Source: Clostridiales bacterium UBA2432
GTDB taxonomy: Bacteria > Bacillota > Clostridia > Lachnospirales > Vallitaleaceae
Reading direction: 5' to 3'
Assembly: GCA_002342805.1 (NCBI GenBank)
Contig: DDQW01000021.1
Location: forward strand, 1 to 5,254
Length of the DNA: 5,254 nt
In this document: piece after piece, positions 1 to 5,254 of the stretch
How the letters are laid out: every line of letters starts with the position of its first letter
Position numbering within the stretch: position 1 is the first letter of the stretch
The notes under the pieces: generated by a model
Databases searched by the model: none
What the model was told of the DNA's origin: nothing
The model's input: the letters and a program-made list of their open reading frames with translations, nothing else
Made by a program: the position numbers and the translations under genes

Positions 1-3
1 TAT

Positions 4-32
4 TTGCCATTTTAGACCGTGTAGTGTAAAAT
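4..32 (+). promoter_or_regulatory. Predicted sigma-A promoter of the MarR-family gene
   Basis: The -35 box is TTGCCA at 4-9 (5 of 6 matches to TTGACA) and the -10 box is TAAAAT at 27-32 (5 of 6 matches to TATAAT), separated by exactly 17 bases. The predicted transcription start is near base 39, giving a leader of about 40 bases before the ATG at 80. The match and the position upstream of a gene are seen directly; activity is inferred. The promoter starts almost at the window edge, so what lies upstream is unknown. Confidence 0.65.
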
Positions 33-45
33 TAAAATATTAATT
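30..45. promoter_or_regulatory. AT-rich inverted repeat, candidate MarR operator
   Basis: Perfect 6-base arms, AATTAA (30-35) and TTAATT (40-45), flank a 4-base centre AATA. The repeat overlaps the end of the predicted -10 box and covers the predicted transcription start. A palindrome of this size and position is the usual place for a MarR dimer to repress its own gene. Because the arms are pure A/T in an AT-rich spacer, chance symmetry is possible. It is not an obvious copy of the streptococcal FabT site as I recall it. Confidence 0.4.
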
Positions 46-79
46 ATGTTTATGTGTTGGTTTAAGACGAGGTGAAGTT

Positions 80-535
80 ATGGAACAAAAATATGAAGTA
101 CTTAATCACATATTAGTTCATTTATTTAATGATATTATGAAGGTTGAAGAGAAGGCCTTGGCCCAAGGGCCTTTTAAGGAACTGACCATCACGGATATGC
201 ATACCATAGAAGCGATTGGATTTAATACATCCCGAAATATGTCGTCTATAGCAAAAGATTTATCCATTACGGTTGGTACATTAACCATTGCCATCAATCA
301 TCTTGTCAAAAAAGGGTTTGTTCAACGAATTCGTAGCTCAAAGGACCGACGCGTTGTATTGGTTTCATTGACATTAAAAGGGAAAAAAGCCTTTCGACAC
401 CATATTGAATTCCATGACAGGATGGTTAAAGAAATTATGGGACAATTAGAAAGCGATGAGCTTGATGTTCTTATAAAGGCATTGGGAAAAGTGGATGATT
501 TTTTTGGAAATGAAAAAGGCAAGCTAGGGCTATAA
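80..535 (+). CDS. MarR-family winged-helix transcriptional regulator, FabT-like
   Basis: This 151-residue protein has normal MarR length and architecture: an N-terminal dimerisation helix (about 5-28), a winged helix-turn-helix (about 35-101), and C-terminal dimerisation helices (about 103-142). The HTH region includes NMSSIAKDLSITVGTLTIAI (53-72), and the wing carries the family's Asp-x-Arg signature at SKDRRVVLVSLT (87-98). The segments TITDMHTIEAIG and VGTLTIAINHLVKKGFVQR strongly resemble clostridial FabT-like proteins, which repress type II fatty-acid synthesis genes in response to acylated carrier protein. That resemblance is from memory, so FabT function is an inference; no fab gene lies next to it in the window. 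The ATG at 80 is preceded by GAGGTG (69-74) at 5 bases. An inverted repeat over its own promoter suggests self-repression. Alternative: a MarR regulator of some other, unseen target. The MarR family is close to certain; the FabT subtype is moderate. Confidence 0.93.
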   Translation: MEQKYEVLNHILVHLFNDIMKVEEKALAQGPFKELTITDMHTIEAIGFNTSRNMSSIAKDLSITVGTLTIAINHLVKKGFVQRIRSSKDRRVVLVSLTLKGKKAFRHHIEFHDRMVKEIMGQLESDELDVLIKALGKVDDFFGNEKGKLGL

Positions 536-540
536 AATAT

Positions 541-581
541 TTAGACCTTTGCTCACAAATCTTGTTTTTATGAAGGTTTAA
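541..581. repeat. Imperfect inverted repeat flanking the -35 region of the HTH-TPR gene
   Basis: TTAGACCTT (541-549) and AAGGTTTAA (573-581) are complementary at 8 of 9 positions, the exception being a G/T pair. Their centres are 32 bases apart, about three helical turns, with the predicted -35 box (562-567) in between. The 23-base loop and lack of a following T-run argue against a terminator for the upstream gene. A pair of operator half-sites is possible; chance is also possible. Confidence 0.3.
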
Positions 582-590
582 TGATACAAT
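562..590 (+). promoter_or_regulatory. Predicted promoter of the HTH-TPR regulator, extended -10
   Basis: The -10 box TACAAT (585-590) is preceded by TG at 582-583, giving the extended form TGnTACAAT. A weaker -35 box TTGTTT (562-567, 3 of 6 matches) lies 17 bases upstream. The predicted start is near 597, giving a leader of about 40 bases. It lies entirely in the spacer after the MarR gene, which supports separate transcription of the two regulators. No terminator is visible between them, so read-through remains possible. Confidence 0.6.
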
Positions 591-593
591 ATT

Positions 594-626
594 TTAAGTT
601 AGGCTAGTTAGCCGATAAGAACTTAA
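594..626. promoter_or_regulatory. Nested inverted repeats in the leader, candidate operator or RNA hairpin
   Basis: An outer pair TTAAGTT (594-600) and AACTTAA (620-626) encloses an inner pair GGCTA (602-606) and TAGCC (609-613) separated by only two bases. All arms are perfect. The block starts a few bases after the predicted -10 box and ends inside the Shine-Dalgarno AAGGAG (625-630) of the next gene. As DNA it could be an operator for a dimeric HTH protein, possibly the downstream Xre-type regulator itself. As RNA, a transcript from about 597 could pair AAGUU with AACUU around a short GGCU/AGCC hairpin, right next to the ribosome site. The symmetry is seen; both roles are inferred. Confidence 0.45.
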
Positions 627-638
627 GGAGTCAGTCAT

Positions 639-1559
639 ATGGAGAGAACCTTAGGACAAAAAATAAGGGATGAGCGAAAAAAGAATAAACTGACACAAAG
701 AGAGTTGGCGGGCAATTTTATAACTCGAAATATGTTAAGTCAAATCGAAAATAATCAGGCAAAGCCATCGATTACAACGATGGCTTATTTAGCAAATCGT
801 TTGAACAAGACGATTGATTATTTTATGAGTGAGGAAACAAAATCTGAACAAATTGCCAAGTTAGCTAAAGAGTTAATGGCCGATTATAAAGAAGATAATT
901 GTCTCGAGGTTCTTGAACGTCTAGAGGCCTTGCGTATTGAATCCCCATCTATTTTTAATTCGAATTTTATTGAAGATATATATATAAATTGCCATTTTAA
1001 GAAGTCCAATATGCATATAAAGAATGGTGAATATGAAAAAGCACTTTTTTATTATGAAAAGTTGCTTGAGGTTGAAAGCAATTTATTATTGAATCATGAG
1101 CTTATTGCATATGAACTTTATGTAAAGCTGGTGGATGCATATACAATGACAGGGGATCATAAAAAAGCCGCAATATTTAACAAAAAAGCCAAAGAGTTAA
1201 TACGTCGACTCATTGCAAGTAAAGAAGTTCAAGATGTTTATCTGCTCTTTTCACAAAATGATAATGAAGAAGCGATTAAGGCAGCAAAAAACATTGATTT
1301 TGATATGTTAGATGACTATAGTAAAGCTAGATATAATATGGTAATCGGTAGTGCCTATTTTAATCTAAAAGACTACCATAAGGCGATTAAGTATTTAGAA
1401 ATGTCCATTACATATTATCAGGAAAAAATGTACAATAGTTTGACAGTAATGATTTTTGAAGAGTTAAGTAAATGTTATGCGAATTTAGATCATCATGAAA
1501 AAGCGGTAGAATATATGAAAATGGCCAAACTTAGCTATGAAAAGGGGCATATTCATTGA
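639..1559 (+). CDS. Xre-type helix-turn-helix regulator with TPR-like repeats
   Basis: The 306-residue protein has an N-terminal Xre/Cro DNA-binding domain (about 4-63), with the HTH core spanning LTQRELAGNFITR and NMLSQIENNQ (18-40), followed by the usual KPSITTMAYLANRLN helix (42-56). The rest is all-helical and TPR-like: recognisable units are NGEYEKALFYYEKLL (129-143), DAYTMTGDHKKAAIFNKKA (166-184), GSAYFNLKDYHKAIKYLEM (237-255) and CYANLDHHEKAVEYMKMA (279-296). There is no signal peptide or membrane segment, so it acts in the cytoplasm. This architecture is shared with the RRNPP group (PlcR, Rgg, PrgX), whose TPRs bind short peptides, but also with many clostridial regulators of unknown ligand. 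No small secreted-peptide gene is visible in either flanking spacer. The ATG at 639 follows AAGGAG (625-630) at 8 bases. It has its own promoter, and the metG promoter overlaps its stop codon. The domain assignment is firm; target and ligand are unknown. Confidence 0.93.
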   Translation: MERTLGQKIRDERKKNKLTQRELAGNFITRNMLSQIENNQAKPSITTMAYLANRLNKTIDYFMSEETKSEQIAKLAKELMADYKEDNCLEVLERLEALRIESPSIFNSNFIEDIYINCHFKKSNMHIKNGEYEKALFYYEKLLEVESNLLLNHELIAYELYVKLVDAYTMTGDHKKAAIFNKKAKELIRRLIASKEVQDVYLLFSQNDNEEAIKAAKNIDFDMLDDYSKARYNMVIGSAYFNLKDYHKAIKYLEMSITYYQEKMYNSLTVMIFEELSKCYANLDHHEKAVEYMKMAKLSYEKGHIH

Positions 1560-1584
1560 TTTCATTTTTTCAGTAGTGTATAAT
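1556..1584 (+). promoter_or_regulatory. Predicted sigma-A promoter of the metG operon
   Basis: The -35 box TTGATT (1556-1561, 4 of 6 matches) and a perfect -10 box TATAAT (1579-1584) are 17 bases apart. The -35 box overlaps the TGA stop (1557-1559) of the upstream HTH-TPR gene. The predicted start is near 1591, so the leader is only about 22 bases and is largely the ribosome-binding site, AAGGAGG at 1600-1606, six bases before the metG ATG. This leaves no room for a T-box or SAM riboswitch behind this promoter. Confidence 0.75.
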
Positions 1585-1612
1585 CGTACTAACAATCATA
1601 AGGAGGATTATT

Positions 1613-3565
1613 ATGGCTAAGAAACCATATTATATTACGACAGCAATCGTATATACATCACGGACCCCACATATCGGAAACACTTACGAAGCGGTTATCA
1701 CAGATAGTATCGCACGTTTTAAGCGTTTGTTGGGATACGATGTTTTTTTTCAAACAGGAACAGATGAGCATGGACAAAAGATTCAACTCCAAGCTCAAGA
1801 AGAAGGAATAACGCCACAGCAACATGTGGATACGATTGCAGGCGAAGTAAAAGAAATCTGGGATTTAATGAATACCAGCTATGATAAATTCATTCGAACG
1901 ACAGATGATGAACACATAAAAATCGTTCAAAAGATTTTTAAAAGACTCTATGATCAAGGTGATATTTATAAAGGCAGTTACGAAGGCCTGTATTGCACAC
2001 CATGTGAATCTTTTTTCACGGAGAGTCAGCTTGTTGACGGAAAATGTCCGGACTGCGGACGTGAAGTTCAAAAAACAAGTGAAGAAGCGTATTTTCTAAA
2101 GCTAAGTAAATATGCAGACCGATTGATGGACCATATTAACCAACATCCGGAATTTATCCAACCGGAATCACGTAAAAACGAGATGGTCAATAACTTCTTA
2201 AAACCAGGACTTCAAGACTTGTGTGTGTCGAGAACAAGCTTTAATTGGGGCGTACCTGTAACCTTTGATGAAGGACATGTTGTCTATGTTTGGGTGGATG
2301 CATTATCAAACTATATCACCGGATTAGGCTATGACCCGGATGGACACCATGGCGAACTCTTTCAGAAATATTGGCCGGCAGATGCACATATCATCGGAAA
2401 AGATATTTTAAGATTCCATACAATATATTGGCCGATTATGCTTATGGCATTGGATGTTGAACTTCCCAAGCAAGTTTTCGGTCATCCATGGTTAATGATT
2501 GGTATGGATAAGATGAGTAAATCTCGTGGAAATGTGATCTATACTCACGATTTAGTCGAATATTTTGGAGTAGATGCAGTTCGCTACTATTTACTTCACG
2601 AAATGCCGTTTGCACAAGATGGAACATTAACCTATGAGCTCTTGATTCAACGGATTAACTCTGATCTAGCCAATATATTAGGAAACTTAGTAAATCGTAC
2701 GGTGGCTATGGTTAACAAATATTTTGACGGTGTGATTCAAGAGCCAAACGTGAGCGAGCCGATTGATGCATCCTTGCGTGAGCTCGCCATTTCAACACCC
2801 AATAAAGTGTTAGAAAAAATGGATGACCTTCGTGTTTCTGATGCTATTGATGCCATTTGGACATTATTACGTCGTTCAAACAAATATATTGATGAAACAA
2901 CACCATGGATCTTAGCAAAAGATCAAGCGTCAATGCCACGTCTAGGTACAGTTTTATATAATTTACTCGAATCGATTCGTATGTCTGCAGTAATGCTACA
3001 GCCATTTATGCCGGAGACAGCCGATAAAATATTTGAGCAATTAAATACACAGGTCACGGATTGGGAATCCTTACGTGAGTTTGCAGGTATGAAGCCAGGA
3101 GATAAAGTCGGTGAAGGTGTTGCCTTGTTTGCACGTTTAGATGAAGAAAAAACACTTGAGATGATTGAAGAAAAAATGCAGGCCAAGCAAAGTCAAGAAC
3201 CGGAGCAAACAAAGGATGCAGAAGAAGTTGAAGAAGTACCGGAAATTACCATTGATGATTTTGCAAAAGTGAAGTTTGCCGTAGGTGAAATCATTGAATG
3301 TAAAAAACATCCCAAGGCAGACCGATTGCTTGTGTCTAAGGTAGAGCTAGGAAGCGAAGTTCGACAAATTGTATCCGGTATTGCAGATTCCTATTCGCCA
3401 GATGAACTTGTTGGCAAGCAAGTCATTGTTGTCAAAAATCTAAAGCCGGTAAAACTTCGAGGCGAATTATCGGAGGGTATGATTTTGGCAGCAACAAAAG
3501 AAGATGGAAAAGTAAGTATTGTTACGGTGGATCAAGCCGTTAATAATGGAGCAGAAGTTCGATAG
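1613..3565 (+). CDS. metG: Methionyl-tRNA synthetase
   Basis: The enzyme charges tRNA-Met with methionine using ATP, in the cytoplasm, and is essential for initiation and elongation. The 650 residues show the class I catalytic core: a HIGH-type motif HIGN (20-23), the TGTDEHGQKI block (48-57), a zinc knuckle with CTPC (128-131) and CPDC (145-148), VVYVWVDALSNY (223-234), and KMSKS (300-304). The helical anticodon-binding domain follows (about 345-490), with NLVNRT (358-363) and the ETTPWILAK segment (428-436). An acidic, low-complexity linker (about 511-545) leads to a C-terminal Trbp111/EMAP-like OB-fold (about 546-650) that adds general tRNA affinity and dimerisation in this bacterial form. 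The length fits the family and all key motifs are intact. The ATG is set by a canonical AAGGAGG six bases upstream. It is first in an apparent operon, with tatD 21 bases downstream, and has its own strong promoter without a long regulatory leader. Confidence 0.99.
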   Translation: MAKKPYYITTAIVYTSRTPHIGNTYEAVITDSIARFKRLLGYDVFFQTGTDEHGQKIQLQAQEEGITPQQHVDTIAGEVKEIWDLMNTSYDKFIRTTDDEHIKIVQKIFKRLYDQGDIYKGSYEGLYCTPCESFFTESQLVDGKCPDCGREVQKTSEEAYFLKLSKYADRLMDHINQHPEFIQPESRKNEMVNNFLKPGLQDLCVSRTSFNWGVPVTFDEGHVVYVWVDALSNYITGLGYDPDGHHGELFQKYWPADAHIIGKDILRFHTIYWPIMLMALDVELPKQVFGHPWLMIGMDKMSKSRGNVIYTHDLVEYFGVDAVRYYLLHEMPFAQDGTLTYELLIQRINSDLANILGNLVNRTVAMVNKYFDGVIQEPNVSEPIDASLRELAISTPNKVLEKMDDLRVSDAIDAIWTLLRRSNKYIDETTPWILAKDQASMPRLGTVLYNLLESIRMSAVMLQPFMPETADKIFEQLNTQVTDWESLREFAGMKPGDKVGEGVALFARLDEEKTLEMIEEKMQAKQSQEPEQTKDAEEVEEVPEITIDDFAKVKFAVGEIIECKKHPKADRLLVSKVELGSEVRQIVSGIADSYSPDELVGKQVIVVKNLKPVKLRGELSEGMILAATKEDGKVSIVTVDQAVNNGAEVR

Positions 3566-3586
3566 ATTTGGATAGAAGGTGATTAA

Positions 3587-4369
3587 ATGATTTTTGAAAG
3601 TCATGCACATTATGATAATCCACAATTTTATAAAGATAGAGAAGCTCTCTTTAAAGAGTTTCCGGAAAATAATATTCAGTATGTAATTAATGTCGGGGCG
3701 GATATGCGTTCGTCTCGATTATCCATTGAATTGGCCAAACGGTATCCTTTTTTATTTGCAACCGTTGGTGTTCATCCTCATGACGTGGGTGATATGAAAG
3801 AGGAAGATTTAGAACGTTTGATTCATTTGGCTGCTTATGAAAAAGTCGTAGCCATTGGAGAAATCGGCCTCGATTATTACTATGACCATGCACCACGAAG
3901 CATTCAAAAGCTATGGTTTAGAGAACAACTGAAGCTTGCCAATGAACTCGCTTTACCGGTTGTGATTCATAGTCGAGAAGCATCCCAGGATACTTACGAT
4001 ATCCTTATGGAAGCCAAACTACATAATGAGCATAACCTTGATCGACCAAAGGGTGTTATCCATTGCTATTCCGGCCATGCTGAGATGGCCTTAGACTATG
4101 TGAAGGAAGGCTTTATGATTGGTATTGGTGGTGTAATAACCTTTAAAAATGGTAAAAAATTACGTGAGGTTGTTGAAGCGATTCCACTAGAAAGTATTGT
4201 CGTCGAAACAGACGCACCGTATCTAGCGCCGGAACCCTATCGGGGAAAACGTAATGACTCAAGATATTTAAAGTACATTATAGAAGAAATCGGAAAAATA
4301 AAAGGAAGGTCCCCTGAAGATGTGGAAGATATAACGTATCAAAATGGGAAGCGATTATTTTTTGATTAA
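3587..4369 (+). CDS. tatD: TatD-family metal-dependent hydrolase / deoxyribonuclease
   Basis: TatD proteins are cytoplasmic amidohydrolase-fold (TIM-barrel) enzymes with two metal ions and 3'-5' exonuclease activity on DNA (and RNA in some), linked to DNA repair and degradation. The 260 residues match the family length. The expected metal ligands are present in order: His6 and His8 in SHAHYD, Glu92 in GEIGLDYYY, His128 in VIHSR, His159 in VIHCYSG, and Asp209 in ETDAPYLAPEPYRGKRN. The GVHPHD motif (61-66) is also intact. The usual start of the family is MIFDTHAHYD; here it is MIFESHAHYD, a conservative change. The ATG at 3587 is preceded by AAGGTGA (3576-3582). It lies 21 bases after metG, a pairing common in Firmicutes and seen here as co-transcription rather than a shown functional link. 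The substrate in this organism is not shown. No defect is seen. Confidence 0.97.
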   Translation: MIFESHAHYDNPQFYKDREALFKEFPENNIQYVINVGADMRSSRLSIELAKRYPFLFATVGVHPHDVGDMKEEDLERLIHLAAYEKVVAIGEIGLDYYYDHAPRSIQKLWFREQLKLANELALPVVIHSREASQDTYDILMEAKLHNEHNLDRPKGVIHCYSGHAEMALDYVKEGFMIGIGGVITFKNGKKLREVVEAIPLESIVVETDAPYLAPEPYRGKRNDSRYLKYIIEEIGKIKGRSPEDVEDITYQNGKRLFFD

Positions 4370-4371
4370 GC

Positions 4372-4388
4372 GAGGTAATATTATGATG
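4372..4388 (+). promoter_or_regulatory. Ribosome-binding site and tandem ATG start of the DUF3881-like gene
   Basis: GAGGT at 4372-4376 lies 6 bases before the first ATG (4383) and 9 bases before the second (4386). Both spacings work, so the protein may begin with one or two methionines; I chose the first. The site starts just three bases after the tatD stop codon, supporting translation of both genes from one transcript. Confidence 0.65.
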
Positions 4389-5254
4389 CTCTATATCAAA
4401 GCGCTTGGATTTAGTGAATATGATACAAGAGAAAAAGCAGAAAAACTTGTTCAGCAAGTGATAGACAAACCGACGACACGTTATATTTCGAATTATAAAG
4501 AGGATACCATTAAGGTCGAATATTATAAATCGTATGGAAAAGATTTCGGACTCGTTGTTCGTGGAGAACTTGATGATAAGGAAGAGTTAATCATCCATAC
4601 GGTACTTCCTTATGCCAAAGGCCGTAATCTGATGGATACCCATGAGATTGATGTTACAGCCAATGATGATACAATGAGCTATAGTGGTTTTTGCGAAGAA
4701 AACAAATCCGGAACACCGGTATCATTTTTCCTACAAAATCTGATTGATTATATTGAAATTCAGGATGATGACCACGTATACATTGACGGTGTTCGATTAT
4801 CCTTATTTGCGGTGGAAGGAACCGTTATTTTACCGATTGAAAAAGATGAAGATGATGAAGATATGGAAGTTGCCGAACAGCTTATTCGTGAAGAACTCCT
4901 TAATCAAGCGAGAGAAGGCAATGAAGATGCACTCGATGCCCTTGAAGAAGAGGCCATGGAAGCCACGCGCATATTAAGAGAACGTCTTAAGAATGAAGAT
5001 TTATTGACCATTCTTGAAGGATTTTTCATACCTTTAGGTGATTCTGAAGATGTTTATTCGGTACTGGGAACCATTGAAGATGCTAAAAAGTTGGTCAATC
5101 GCATCACCAAAGAAGAGGTATGGCGAATCCGAATACGTTGCATGAATATTATGGTTGATACCTATATCAACTCCGAAGATTTGATTGGAAAACCCATGAA
5201 AGGTATGCGATTTAAAGGGACTTGTTGGGTACATGGTCAAATCGATTTTGAACT
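4383..5254 (+). CDS. DUF3881-like protein of unknown function, 3' end outside the window
   Basis: An uninterrupted frame of 290 codons runs from ATG 4383 to the window edge with no stop. I read it as DUF3881, a family found mainly in Lachnospiraceae and relatives, from the opening IKALGFSEYD (5-14), the SGTPVSFFLQNLIDYIE region (109-125), VRLSLFAVEGTVILPI (137-152), YSVLGTI (225-231) and the terminal GMRFKGTCWVHGQIDF (274-289). This is recognition from memory, not a search. In relatives the last motif lies close to the C-terminus, so probably only a few residues are missing. No signal peptide or membrane segment is seen, so it is likely cytoplasmic. A highly acidic stretch, EKDEDDED (153-160), precedes a helical, charged region (about 162-210). 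No catalytic motif is recognised and no function is assigned. It begins 13 bases after tatD without an intervening promoter or terminator, so it is probably co-transcribed with metG and tatD. Confidence 0.85.
   Translation, partial: MMLYIKALGFSEYDTREKAEKLVQQVIDKPTTRYISNYKEDTIKVEYYKSYGKDFGLVVRGELDDKEELIIHTVLPYAKGRNLMDTHEIDVTANDDTMSYSGFCEENKSGTPVSFFLQNLIDYIEIQDDDHVYIDGVRLSLFAVEGTVILPIEKDEDDEDMEVAEQLIREELLNQAREGNEDALDALEEEAMEATRILRERLKNEDLLTILEGFFIPLGDSEDVYSVLGTIEDAKKLVNRITKEEVWRIRIRCMNIMVDTYINSEDLIGKPMKGMRFKGTCWVHGQIDFE

Noticed and set aside
974..990. Alternating TA tract resembling a simple repeat or a promoter.
   Set aside because: It lies inside the HTH-TPR coding sequence, where it encodes part of EDIYIN; codon use in an AT-rich gene explains it.
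1537..1570. Possible rho-independent terminator after the HTH-TPR gene: ATGAAA and TTTCAT arms followed by a T-run.
   Set aside because: The stem is only 6 bases, nearly all A/T, with a 17-base loop, and it overlaps the end of the coding sequence and the metG promoter. It is too weak to call.
1865..2071. Antisense open frame of 68 codons within metG, with similar ones at 2442-2627, 2923-3186, 3687-3896 and 5034-5240.
   Set aside because: All are short, opposite to intact conserved genes, and have no recognisable protein features; they are by-products of the coding frames opposite.
4842..4866. Purine-rich GAAGAT-like repeat that might be a microsatellite.
   Set aside because: It encodes the acidic stretch of the DUF3881-like protein in frame; the repeat is irregular and needs no separate explanation.
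4744..4977. Open frame of 77 codons on the + strand.
   Set aside because: It lies wholly within the DUF3881-like gene in another frame, has no ribosome-binding site and a low-complexity composition; it is a shadow of the real gene.

Overview
The window is AT-rich and every gene lies on the + strand with short spacers, as in a low-GC Firmicutes chromosome. The MarR protein resembles the FabT-like regulators of Clostridia. The last gene resembles DUF3881, a family I know mainly from Lachnospiraceae and relatives, so I place the organism in Lachnospirales or a nearby clostridial lineage. This is an inference from recalled family resemblance, not a database match. Nothing looks like phage, plasmid, insertion sequence or CRISPR.

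Layout. Bases 1-79 hold a sigma-A-like promoter with an AT-rich inverted repeat over the -10 and predicted start site. It drives a 151-residue MarR/FabT-like repressor (80-535). A 103-base spacer (536-638) carries a second promoter (extended -10) and nested inverted repeats that end against the ribosome-binding site of a 306-residue protein with an Xre-type HTH and TPR-like helical repeats (639-1559). A third promoter overlaps the stop codon of that gene and gives a very short leader for metG (1613-3565), methionyl-tRNA synthetase with a fused C-terminal tRNA-binding domain. Then come tatD (3587-4369), a metal-dependent deoxyribonuclease/hydrolase, and a DUF3881-like gene (4383 to the window edge, stop not reached). 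Spacers of 21 and 13 bases, each with a Shine-Dalgarno and no terminator or promoter seen, suggest metG-tatD-DUF3881 is one transcription unit.

How they work together. The first two genes look like independent, probably self-controlled transcription factors. The last three form a housekeeping operon: metG-tatD is a common Firmicutes pairing, often followed by rnmV and rsmA, but here followed by DUF3881. I see no clear new multi-gene system. The points worth a second look are the operator-like repeats in front of both regulators, the leaderless-style control of metG (no T-box or SAM riboswitch), the FabT-like regulator without fatty-acid genes next to it, the TPR regulator without a visible peptide partner, and the uncharacterised DUF3881 gene riding with metG and tatD.
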